The position numbers and the translations under genes were made by a program. DNA of 33,276 bases from Candidatus Cloacimonadota bacterium (GTDB lineage Bacteria > Cloacimonadota > Cloacimonadia > Cloacimonadales > TCS61), in the NCBI GenBank assembly GCA_021735645.1, contig JAIPGP010000040.1:1-33276 (forward strand), read 5' to 3'. This document shows positions 1 through 8,527 of this stretch, piece after piece (position 1 is the first letter of the stretch; each line of letters starts with the position of its first letter). The notes under the pieces were generated by a model. The model had not been told where the DNA came from. It did no database searches and saw nothing but the letters and a program-made list of their open reading frames with translations.

Positions 1-555
1 ACTGTTAGGTTGATCTGATTTAGTCAAATTAGTTTCAATGTTATTGTCTTCTGTTCTGTTAGCGGGATTTTCTTCCTGAAATAGGGTATTTACTGTAGAA
101 TATAGGTATTTTTCTGTAGAAAATACAAATACTTTTCGCTTTATAATGTTTCCTTTATTATCCTTTTCAGGTATCAGGGGGTTACAATTTCGTGATGAGT
201 AGAGGGTTGAAAGTGTATTGACAAAAAAAGGTGAATAGATTATTCCTTGCTCAAACAGGTTTTTGTCTAAGACCTGCTTAGTGATTAGGTAATCAATTAT
301 TTCAATAATTACTTTTTCCTCAGCAGGTCTTAGCTGATCATATAGGTCAAGCTTGTCTTCCTCAGTGGAGTATTGTAAGTAATGATGTTGAGCACTTCCC
401 AGCTTTTCCATTATCATGTAATAAATTGAATAACCGGCAAGTTTCCACTTTTTTAATATATGTCTTATGTGGGTTTCACCATCGTGATTTGTCATGTGAG
501 GGAAGTACTCAGCAGAATAAGAAGCGGGTCTTCCAGCTTTCTTTTTTTCTCCCAT
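1..555 (-). CDS. DUF4373 / Lin1244-Lin1753-type N-terminal domain protein (phage/element replisome organizer-like), partial, runs off left edge
   Basis: Manual minus-strand translation from ATG at 553-555 is open for 185 codons to the window edge: MGEKKKAGRPASYSAEYFPHMTNHDGETHIRHILKKWKLAGYSIYYMIMEKLG...; resembles the DUF4373 N-terminal pattern. Not in the ORF track because it has no stop in the window. Confidence 0.65.
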   Translation of the reverse strand, partial: MGEKKKAGRPASYSAEYFPHMTNHDGETHIRHILKKWKLAGYSIYYMIMEKLGSAQHHYLQYSTEEDKLDLYDQLRPAEEKVIIEIIDYLITKQVLDKNLFEQGIIYSPFFVNTLSTLYSSRNCNPLIPEKDNKGNIIKRKVFVFSTEKYLYSTVNTLFQEENPANRTEDNNIETNLTKSDQPNS

Positions 556-558
556 AAT

Positions 559-819
559 CTAACCTCGCTTCAAGGTGTCTTCTACTGCCTGGCTTTTGAT
601 CTCATCAACGCTTGATCTCCGGCTGCTTTCTATAAACTCCATTAACTCGGAGACCTTGAAATAAATCATCCTGCCGTTAGGCTTATAGAATGGTATTATC
701 CGCCTGTGGGTGTACTGATACATAGTTCCTGGTGACAGTCCTAAAATCTCCGCTGCTCTTTCCAGTGTGACAAAATTGCTCTGGTTTTTCATTTCCAAAA
801 CTTCTTTCTGTACTTTCAT
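559..819 (-). CDS. Excisionase-family / MerR-like helix-turn-helix DNA-binding protein
   Basis: 86 aa; LERAAEILGLSPGTMYQYTHRRIIPFYKPNGRMIYFKVSELMEFIES is a typical HTH_17/excisionase pattern; located next to an integrase. Confidence 0.8.
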   Translation of the reverse strand: MKVQKEVLEMKNQSNFVTLERAAEILGLSPGTMYQYTHRRIIPFYKPNGRMIYFKVSELMEFIESSRRSSVDEIKSQAVEDTLKRG

Positions 820-997
820 TGAAGTACCTCCTAAAATGAATTAGGCTTGCAAGCTCTGGTGGTATTATAACTAAAATGGAATAGGTCGGAATTATTAAAA
901 TAAGAAATAAATTATAAATTAACTAAACAGCTATATAATAATATAATATGATAAAATAAATATTACTAAGTCGGAATAGCTTATTTTTGTTTACAGA

Positions 998-1882
998 CTA
1001 TTCCCATACTATAACATATTCATACTGTGGTATTGATTGCATAAAAATTTCAACATTCCTTGAGTTCAAGAATTTGTACAATTCAACTGGGTGATTTATA
1101 TTATTATTTTTAAACTCGGGCATTTTTTTAAAGTATTTTAATTGAGCTTTGAAAAAATCTTTGAGTGTTGTTTCTTTTAATTGGTATTTTAGCATTTCGG
1201 TATCTTCTGAAAGTTTTTTGAAATAATTGCTTTCCCCTGGGTGTTGTTCTCTGTAATTCACTAATTCCGGTAAAAGAGGAAGTATTTTTGATTTTTTCTT
1301 ATTTCTGATATAATTTCCTTTATATTTCATAGTTGTATTTTTTTTCAGAGTTTCGTTTAGTTCATCTACAAATAATTCTAAAGCTATCATCTTCTTCTGA
1401 TTTTCAAAATAATCTTTATCAAATCTTCTGATATAGTTTTCTGATATATAAAATATGGGGGGGATTAGATACATTGAATCGGAAAGCATTTTTTTAAAAT
1501 CTTCAGTGATAGTATTCTGATCTTTAGCTTGAATTTTAATAAACATAGCTTTAATATTGTGAATATCAAATAAATAAAAGACTTCTTTAACAGATTCTAT
1601 AAATTCAAAAGTATCATTTTTAATCTTATTCTTTAGTTTCTTTTTAAAATCCCATTCAAAATCTATAAACCTAAATCTGCAATTAAAACTATCTGAAACG
1701 AAAATCAAGGGTTCAAACATCACCATTCCAATATTGTGCTCATTTGCAATAGATTTTAACATAATTTCTAAATCTTTCAATAGTGATTCTTTATCTCCAT
1801 AAGTATGGCAATTATAACCTTTCTGAGCAATGTTTTTCTTTTCTTCTTTAGTTAGCTCAATAATGTGATTCTTTGTCTCCAT
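998..1882 (-). CDS. Hypothetical protein, Lys-rich cargo of the integrative element
   Basis: 294-aa ORF between the excisionase-like gene and the integrase, same strand; no family recognised. Confidence 0.65.
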   Translation of the reverse strand: METKNHIIELTKEEKKNIAQKGYNCHTYGDKESLLKDLEIMLKSIANEHNIGMVMFEPLIFVSDSFNCRFRFIDFEWDFKKKLKNKIKNDTFEFIESVKEVFYLFDIHNIKAMFIKIQAKDQNTITEDFKKMLSDSMYLIPPIFYISENYIRRFDKDYFENQKKMIALELFVDELNETLKKNTTMKYKGNYIRNKKKSKILPLLPELVNYREQHPGESNYFKKLSEDTEMLKYQLKETTLKDFFKAQLKYFKKMPEFKNNNINHPVELYKFLNSRNVEIFMQSIPQYEYVIVWE

Positions 1883-1899
1883 TCTATCCCCCTATATCC

Positions 1900-3021
1900 T
1901 TATAATTTTGGAAAATTATCCATTGCCTTATACTTTTCCTCATCAATTAGTTTTGCGTAAATTTCAGTGGTTTTGGTGGCTGAGTGACCTAATATTTTAC
2001 TGGTAGCAAATAGAGAATTACCTCCACTAATGGATAAACAGGCTGCTGTATGTCTGGCAGTGTGAAATGTTACATGCTTTGTTATCCCTGCCTGCTCAGT
2101 CCATCTTTTGAGGTGAAGATTTATATTATTTCCCCCCTTAGGTAATCTGAAAATATATTCTCTTTCCGGGTACTCACTTTTTTGATCATCAAGTATATCT
2201 TTCGCAGTTTCATTGAGTTTGTTTTTCAGAAATCGTTTTGTCTTAGTAACCTTAATGTTAAGGAAATCTTTATCAACTACGTTTTCCCATTTAAGATTGA
2301 TAATATCAGAAATGCGGAGTCCGGTATAACAGGCGAAAAGAAAGGCTCTGATAACATCAGGACTCATAGTCTTTCGCTTTTCAATTATTTCAGTATCTTT
2401 CAACTTTCTTAATTCTTCCAGCGTGAGAAAATCCCTGTTAGTCTCCGGCTTCACATTTCTGATCTGGTGTGCAGGGGATATTATATAAATTCCCTTTGCG
2501 GTTGCAATGTTTAGCATTCTCTTAAATATGGAAAAATAAGTGCAGGTAGTATAATCATTGACCTTGGTCAGTAGATAGCTTCTAAACTCATTACAGAAAT
2601 CATTATTTATATCCTGGAAAGTGATCCCCTCTCCGGCATACTCTCGGAAATGCTTAATTGCATTATTCCATGCCTTGCGGGTGTTTTTCTCTTTATGGCT
2701 GTCCCGCCTGGATTCAAAGAAGGGAATCACCTTTGATTTTTTCTTGGTTAGATTATTCAAGCTGTCAAGCTCCTGGTTCTTATAGAGTTCATCAAAGTAT
2801 TGCTGTTTTTCTCTTGCTCTTTCAACGGCTTCTAAATCTGCTCTGGTTGGTGTAGTGTTCCCTGAAATGTGAAGTTTTGGATATTTAATGTCTCTTATTC
2901 CGTCTCTCCTGAGCTCAAAATATATGGAGTATTCCTCACCAATATCCCTTAGCCTCATTTTATAGTAACTGCCTTTGTTATAGCCTTTTATCTTAGCTTT
3001 TAGGCGTTCAAATTTATTCAT
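1900..3021 (-). CDS. Tyrosine recombinase / phage-type integrase (SAM-like N-terminal domain)
   Basis: Catalytic-domain motifs: FLFACYTGLRISDIINLKW (first Arg region), HTARHTAACLSISGG (HxxR) and LGHSATKTTEIYAKL (catalytic Tyr). Confidence 0.95.
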   Translation of the reverse strand: MNKFERLKAKIKGYNKGSYYKMRLRDIGEEYSIYFELRRDGIRDIKYPKLHISGNTTPTRADLEAVERAREKQQYFDELYKNQELDSLNNLTKKKSKVIPFFESRRDSHKEKNTRKAWNNAIKHFREYAGEGITFQDINNDFCNEFRSYLLTKVNDYTTCTYFSIFKRMLNIATAKGIYIISPAHQIRNVKPETNRDFLTLEELRKLKDTEIIEKRKTMSPDVIRAFLFACYTGLRISDIINLKWENVVDKDFLNIKVTKTKRFLKNKLNETAKDILDDQKSEYPEREYIFRLPKGGNNINLHLKRWTEQAGITKHVTFHTARHTAACLSISGGNSLFATSKILGHSATKTTEIYAKLIDEEKYKAMDNFPKL

Positions 3022-3100
3022 AATATCCCCCCTTGAATTGTTTTATTATTATAATATATCTCTAAAATATTTAGGTGGAGTTTGTGGTGGAGTTTTGGCT

Positions 3101-3120
3101 CAAAATAGAGCAAAATAGAG
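3101..3120. repeat. Tandem 10-bp direct repeat caaaatagag x2, candidate integrase arm-type sites
   Basis: caaaatagagcaaaatagag read directly between integrase start and tRNA fragment. Confidence 0.5.
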
Positions 3121-3231
3121 CAAATTAAATAAAAACTCATCATAACCTAACCTCACTGTAACTTATTGAATATAAAGACAAATACAAATAAAATAAATTA
3201 AATCAAATTGTCAATATTATTGTAGTTAATA

Positions 3232-3259
3232 AGAGGTTCGAGTCCTCTTTCCAGCACCA
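3232..3259 (+). other. 3'-terminal tRNA fragment (T-arm, acceptor 3' strand, CCA): probable att site / right boundary of integrative element
   Basis: AGAGG-TTCGAGT-CCTCT (perfect 5-bp T stem, 7-nt T loop) then TTCCAGC-A-CCA. No upstream anticodon or D-arm, so not a complete tRNA gene. Confidence 0.85.
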
Positions 3260-3514
3260 CTAATTTTATTAGCCTCTCTGAGTTCACTCTGTCCTCTTAG
3301 TCCGCTTCGTCCACGATGTCCACCTCTTTGCCTAAACACATTTTCACCATGTACTCTCATCAAAAAAGTGTAGCTGCAGAATAAATGCCCGCCCTAAGGA
3401 AACTAAACTGCAAAAGACATGACAATAAGATGTTATACTGTTTGAAGTTTAGGGGACAAGTAACCAGCTGGTACCCGATTGTTGCTCTCAAATACAAATA
3501 ATATCTCATAATAG

Positions 3515-3543
3515 AAAAGGGCAGACTTCATGTCTGCCCTTTT
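3515..3543 (-). terminator. Rho-independent-type terminator downstream of the S41 protease operon
   Basis: AAAAGGGCAGAC ttcat GTCTGCCCTTTT: 12-bp perfect stem with U-tract on either strand. Confidence 0.85.
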
Positions 3544-3569
3544 ATGTTTTTATACCTATACGTTATTAT

Positions 3570-5216
3570 TTATTCATTCGCCAGTTCATCTTTGATAGCC
3601 TGCTGTTCTACGGCATAATCAAACATCTCATCCAGATTTTTGCACTTTTCGAAAATGCCCAGTGCATCCTGCAATTGCTGATCATCTCTGATAGCTATCT
3701 TATACCCTTCCACTTCGCCGAATTTCTTGCTGACTATATTGCTGGTCAGGTTGTTAGTTATCCAGCTCATTGTACTGTCTAACTGCGTTTCTGTCCATTC
3801 CACACTATCTTCTTGAGCATATTCCAGAAATTCATCTAACAAAGGTTGATCTAATTCAAAATCAAGTTCTACTTCATCTTCATGATCTATCATATAATTC
3901 ACTGCAAACTTGAAGGTCAGGTTTTTCCGGCGCAATTCCATACCCAGACGGGTCATCTTTGCCTGTTCAATTTCCAGATCAGGATTTATTCCACCACCGC
4001 CATAGACAACTCTACCCCGCTCAGTATAATGAACATCTTTCAAATGCTCTTCGTCAGCTTCTTCACGTAATTGCCCTATTTCTTCGGTTGTCATGTCACC
4101 ATTACGAACCCGCGGGTCTTTCATTAACTGGTCATTTAGGTCTTTATGGATGCAGCGACCGGAATTTATATAATATTTAGCTGTGGTAATTTTCACGCCA
4201 TTTCCTTCGGAAAGCGGGAATAATCTTTGCACCGAACCTTTGCCATAAGAAGTTTTTCCCACGACTAAAGCTCTATCATAATCCTGCATGGAGCCGGCAA
4301 ATATCTCTGAGGCACTTGCTGAGGCTTCATTAATCATCACGATCACCGGGTAGCCAGAACGTTGCCGATTATATCTGGTGATATATTCCTGATTAGCAGC
4401 ATCACTCTTGCCTTTTGTGAATACAACCCGTTTATCTTTACCAATGAATTCGTTCACTGTGTTCACAGCTTCTGAAAGCAATCCTCCAGGATTAAACCGC
4501 AGGTCTATCAAAAGTCCACGCATCCCTTCTTCTTCCAGTTCATCCAGCACTTCCCGCAGTTCTGTAGTTGTTTTGGCATTAAACTGCCGAACTCTTAGAT
4601 AACCAATGCCATTGTCCATCACAAAAGCATAAGGAATGCTGTTAATAACTATAGTATCACGAATGATCTCGAAATCCAGTTCTTCTTTAACTCCTGGACG
4701 CTTGATAGTGATCACTACTTTAGTTCCCACATCACCACGCATTTCATTTATAGCGTCGTCTGTGGACATGCCCACTACGCTCAAACCATCAACTTTGGAG
4801 ATTTTATCTCCTGCCATTATCCCCATCTTGTAAGCGGGAGTACCCTCAATAGGTGAAACCACCGTGATATAATCACCTATCTTATTTATCGTAATACCTA
4901 ATCCGCCAAATTCACCCTTTGTGCTGGTATTGAATTTCTCAAATTCATCTGGGTCAAAAAAAGAGGTATGTGGATCAAGTTCATCCAGCATCCCTTCTAT
5001 TGCTGCGTTGATCAGATCATCGGTATTCAGTGTGTCCACATAATTCTGCTGCAGTTTGAACAGCACCTCAGTGAATAATTCCAGCTTCTTGAACATGCTC
5101 TCGCGACTGGTATCCTGAGCATCTACCCTATAACTGCTCACCAGGATCACGGCTATCAGTATCCAGCCAAATAATCCTAATGAAACAAATATTTTGCCGG
5201 TTCCTTTTAATTTCAT
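3570..5216 (-). CDS. S41 family C-terminal processing peptidase with PDZ domain
   Basis: PDZ region GGLGITINKIGDYITVVSPIEGTPAYKMGIMAGDKISKVDG; S41 region LRFNPGGLL and INEASASASEIFAGSMQDYDRALVVGKTSYGKGSVQ (catalytic Ser/Lys). Confidence 0.95.
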   Translation of the reverse strand: MKLKGTGKIFVSLGLFGWILIAVILVSSYRVDAQDTSRESMFKKLELFTEVLFKLQQNYVDTLNTDDLINAAIEGMLDELDPHTSFFDPDEFEKFNTSTKGEFGGLGITINKIGDYITVVSPIEGTPAYKMGIMAGDKISKVDGLSVVGMSTDDAINEMRGDVGTKVVITIKRPGVKEELDFEIIRDTIVINSIPYAFVMDNGIGYLRVRQFNAKTTTELREVLDELEEEGMRGLLIDLRFNPGGLLSEAVNTVNEFIGKDKRVVFTKGKSDAANQEYITRYNRQRSGYPVIVMINEASASASEIFAGSMQDYDRALVVGKTSYGKGSVQRLFPLSEGNGVKITTAKYYINSGRCIHKDLNDQLMKDPRVRNGDMTTEEIGQLREEADEEHLKDVHYTERGRVVYGGGGINPDLEIEQAKMTRLGMELRRKNLTFKFAVNYMIDHEDEVELDFELDQPLLDEFLEYAQEDSVEWTETQLDSTMSWITNNLTSNIVSKKFGEVEGYKIAIRDDQQLQDALGIFEKCKNLDEMFDYAVEQQAIKDELANE

Positions 5217-5839
5217 TTGTTCCTCGCTTTTATATATTCTTTTACTTTTTCTAATATTGTACCACTTATTTCTGCTATTGTATTTTGTCCATTGATTATT
5301 ACTATCCGTTTATATTTAGCTGCCAGATCCAGAAATCCCTGACGTACCTGCCGGTGAAAATCAAGTGATTCCTGCTCCAGACGGTCGGCTGCTTCCGGCT
5401 TAATGCGACCCAAACCTGTTTCCACATCTATATCTATCAAAAAAGTGAGGTCAGGTTCCTTCTTAAAAGCGGCAAATTCACATAAAAACTTTATGGCTGA
5501 TGCCTCTATCTGCCTGGCTGCTCCCTGATAAGCAATGGTTGAATCATAATAACGATCAGAAATGACCACTTTCCCAGATTCTATAGCCGGTAAAATCTTC
5601 TCACCGGTATGTTGACTACGACTGGCGGCGTATAGCAGCACTTCCGTTTCAGGCAGCATTTCTTTATATCTGGGGTCCAGCAGTAAATCACGCACACGCT
5701 CCGAAATATCTGTTCCACCTGGTTCACGCGTTAAGATCACTTCTCTGCCGATACTGGCAAAATAATCGCGCAGCATTTCCGACTGTGTGGACTTACCACA
5801 TCCCTCGATCCCTTCAAAAGTAATAAATAATCCTTTCAT
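5213..5839 (-). CDS. tmk: Thymidylate kinase
   Basis: MKGLFITFEGIEGCGKSTQ P-loop; TREPGGTDISERVR; VISDRYYDSTIAYQGAAR. Overlaps neighbours by 4 nt. Confidence 0.97.
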   Translation of the reverse strand: MKGLFITFEGIEGCGKSTQSEMLRDYFASIGREVILTREPGGTDISERVRDLLLDPRYKEMLPETEVLLYAASRSQHTGEKILPAIESGKVVISDRYYDSTIAYQGAARQIEASAIKFLCEFAAFKKEPDLTFLIDIDVETGLGRIKPEAADRLEQESLDFHRQVRQGFLDLAAKYKRIVIINGQNTIAEISGTILEKVKEYIKARNK

Positions 5840-7122
5840 ATATTCTCTCCAAATTCGGGCTCTGCCAGTATTTCCGAGATCGTGTATAGAGAACCTGATA
5901 TGATCACAACATCATTGCAACCAGCCAGGGCAATTGCCCGTCTGCAACCGCTTACCACGTCTCTAGCAGTTTCATAATCAGCACCGTATTTCTCGGCATA
6001 CTGCACCTGTTCTTCAATCTCGGCTGCCCGGGTGGATTTATTCTTACTGATGATCAATTTATCTGCCACTGTGCAGACGGCATTGACCATTTTCTCCAGA
6101 TTCTTATCCCTCAGGATTGCCAGCACGAATATTATTCGCCTGCCGGTATATATTTTCTGCAGATTTTTTACCAGAGCACTAATTCCTTCTTCATTGTGAG
6201 CGCCATCGATCAGCAACAGTGGCTCTTTCTGCAATATCTGCATTCTGCCAAGCCAGAGCGTATTCTTTAAAGCATCTCTTACTTGACCTTCATCAACGGT
6301 TTTGCTACGCTTTTGCATCATTTTTCGGAAAGTTCGAATTGCCACTCCCGCATTATGTGCCTGATGTTCTCCAATTAAATTAACGAAAAGTTTTTCCCAG
6401 GTTACATTTTCATCCTTATAATCAAATTCTGTTCCGTCCTCACGCAGGTTGATATTTTTTACCAAAAACTCTCTGCCAAACCGGCTGATAATGGCTGAAC
6501 GCTCCTGGCATACGCTTTCGATAACATCATAGGCTTCCTCCGGCAATTCACCTAGAACTACTTCCTGACCGGTTTTTATTATTCCGGCTTTTTCCCAGGC
6601 TATTTTCTTGATAGTATTGCCCAGACTCTTTAAATGATCAAATGATATACTGGTGATAGCAGCCACCTCTGCAGCAAAAGGATTTGTTCCATCCAGTCTG
6701 CCCCCCAGTCCCACTTCAAAAATGGCTGTGTCCACATCCTGCTCCAGAAAATAATAAAACGCCATTGCCGTGGTGATCTCAAAAAAAGACGCCTCATACT
6801 TCTGAAAAATTGACTCCCATTTCTGATATATCCGAATCAGGTTTTCTGTATCAATATTCACGCCATTCACTCTCAACCGCTCGCGGTAATCCACCAGATG
6901 CGGCGAAGTGTTTAAACCTGTCTTCTGACCATGTGCTCTGCATAATGTCTCCAGCATCGCGCAGGTGGAGCCTTTGCCATTTGTTCCGCCCACATGAATC
7001 CCAGGCAGGTGCAAATTCGGCTCGCCCATTGCTGCCAGAATACTTAGCATCCGCTCAAGTCCCAGCTTCACATTGCCGGAATGACGCTCGTAGATATATT
7101 CTAAAAATTCTTTATAATTCAT
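5836..7122 (-). CDS. folC: Bifunctional folylpolyglutamate synthase / dihydrofolate synthase
   Basis: GIHVGGTNGKGSTCAMLE, NTSPHLVDYRERLRVNG, FEVGLGGRLDGTN, LLIDGAHNEEGI. Start MNYKEF at 7122 has GGAG upstream; the track start at 7134 is less well placed. Confidence 0.95.
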   Translation of the reverse strand: MNYKEFLEYIYERHSGNVKLGLERMLSILAAMGEPNLHLPGIHVGGTNGKGSTCAMLETLCRAHGQKTGLNTSPHLVDYRERLRVNGVNIDTENLIRIYQKWESIFQKYEASFFEITTAMAFYYFLEQDVDTAIFEVGLGGRLDGTNPFAAEVAAITSISFDHLKSLGNTIKKIAWEKAGIIKTGQEVVLGELPEEAYDVIESVCQERSAIISRFGREFLVKNINLREDGTEFDYKDENVTWEKLFVNLIGEHQAHNAGVAIRTFRKMMQKRSKTVDEGQVRDALKNTLWLGRMQILQKEPLLLIDGAHNEEGISALVKNLQKIYTGRRIIFVLAILRDKNLEKMVNAVCTVADKLIISKNKSTRAAEIEEQVQYAEKYGADYETARDVVSGCRRAIALAGCNDVVIISGSLYTISEILAEPEFGENI

Positions 7123-7137
7123 CAGATTCTCCACATA

Positions 7138-7173
7138 AAAATAGCCTGTCCATGAGGACAGGCTGCTATTTTC
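7138..7173 (-). terminator. Intrinsic-terminator-like hairpin downstream of the pilin-like gene
   Basis: aaaatagcctgtcc atga ggacaggctgctatttt: stem with a small bulge flanked by A/T runs. Confidence 0.65.
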
Positions 7174-7189
7174 TATTCCGATTTTCTCA

Positions 7190-8305
7190 TTAATTTACTG
7201 CTGGAAGCCGATGATCACTGTATTGATCTACATATTTCACCAGCAGACTGGGATAGGCATCCTGCAGTAACAAGCGGTTCGTTAAGGTTATCTGAATCCT
7301 CGAATCCGGCTGCTCTTCCAGCTTGCTTATCGTCTCTCCACTCAGCTTGATCATATTGATAAATTCCTGCGTGTCAAAAGCATTCGCGGCTAGCAATTCA
7401 TTCAAATTCGCTATCAGAGCTTCCTGAAGATCATCACTTGGATAATTATACTTTGAGCCTACCTGAAATTCATAAGGAAATATTGCTTCCAGTAAAATCC
7501 GGTTAAAACGCTGCTTCTCAATCTGGTTCAGGTCGCTGTAGCCTCTTTTATGTAACTGACGGGCTTCTTTATCCAGACTTACGGAGCTTATCAAACCATC
7601 ACTGAACTCAGGCTCGATCAAGGCTCGTTTATTTATTTCATCTGTTAGTAGTATCTTCTGCTCGATCGTCAGTGGATTCTCTATCCGGTTCCATTTTTTT
7701 ACGATTCTATGGAATTCAGGACTGAACATTTCCCAGAGCTCTTTTAAAAGCGGGTCTTTGCTTCTGGTATTCAGGTTAGCTATGAATTTATCCCAGTCCA
7801 GTACAGTGCGGGTATCAAACAGTGAATTTGAATACGCCTCATGCTCAGAGAGCAGCAATTGCGTTTCTTCACTCAACAGATTATAAATATAGGCAGAAGT
7901 TGGCTTCTGATGAAACTTGATAATATTCAGGAAATAAACAAAATCTTCAAAAGAACTCGTTGTTAAATCCGGTGAACTATTCATCTCATTGATGCAGCGT
8001 ACTGTTATCTTTCCCGTCTCGGCATCAACTTTCACGTGATACTTGTCGCCTGGTGCTTCCGAAGGACATTCATAAGACTTGCTTAAATAACCCATCCGTT
8101 CCAGATCACTGGAAGTACCGCTAAAATCTTTCTGCTCAGTTCGTAAAAACTCCTCAGCTGCTCCATATACTACCCGCATATTCTTTATACACTCTTCGGT
8201 TTCCTGCTTTTTATTGATATCAAAAAAGTTAGGTAACGCTAATATAAATACCAGAGCAATAAAAGCCAAAATACTTATTAATCTGTAGATACTGAATTTC
8301 TTCAT
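7190..8305 (-). CDS. Type IV pilin/pseudopilin-like N-terminus fused to a long uncharacterised C-terminal region
   Basis: MKKFSIYRLISILAFIALVFILALPNFFD hydrophobic helix, then KKQETEECIKNMRVVYGAAEEFLRTE and YECPSEAPGDKYHVK, pseudopilin-like. AAAGGAG precedes ATG at 8305; the track start at 8320 appears to be upstream of the SD. Confidence 0.6.
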   Translation of the reverse strand: MKKFSIYRLISILAFIALVFILALPNFFDINKKQETEECIKNMRVVYGAAEEFLRTEQKDFSGTSSDLERMGYLSKSYECPSEAPGDKYHVKVDAETGKITVRCINEMNSSPDLTTSSFEDFVYFLNIIKFHQKPTSAYIYNLLSEETQLLLSEHEAYSNSLFDTRTVLDWDKFIANLNTRSKDPLLKELWEMFSPEFHRIVKKWNRIENPLTIEQKILLTDEINKRALIEPEFSDGLISSVSLDKEARQLHKRGYSDLNQIEKQRFNRILLEAIFPYEFQVGSKYNYPSDDLQEALIANLNELLAANAFDTQEFINMIKLSGETISKLEEQPDSRIQITLTNRLLLQDAYPSLLVKYVDQYSDHRLPAVN

Positions 8306-8527
8306 CTCAGCTCCTTTCATCTTATTATCTTTGTATCTACAAGCTGGTAACTCCCTTTTCCGTCAAGTATTTTGTCTCTATACCGTCCTTTTTCATTCCC
8401 GATCCCTGCTTTCTCTTCTCTAAAACCCGCCAAATCACCGCTGATCATTCTCACGCAAATCACGATATAATGACCTGGAGTCTCAACTTCTTTATCACAT
8501 TTTTTTAGTGTATTCCCACCGCTGTAA

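Noticed and set aside
3232-3259. Complete tRNA gene
   Set aside because: Only T-arm and acceptor 3' strand are present; upstream sequence is AT-rich without D- or anticodon arms.
6810-7193. 127-aa plus-strand ORF
   Set aside because: Antisense to folC, no recognisable domain; shadow ORF.
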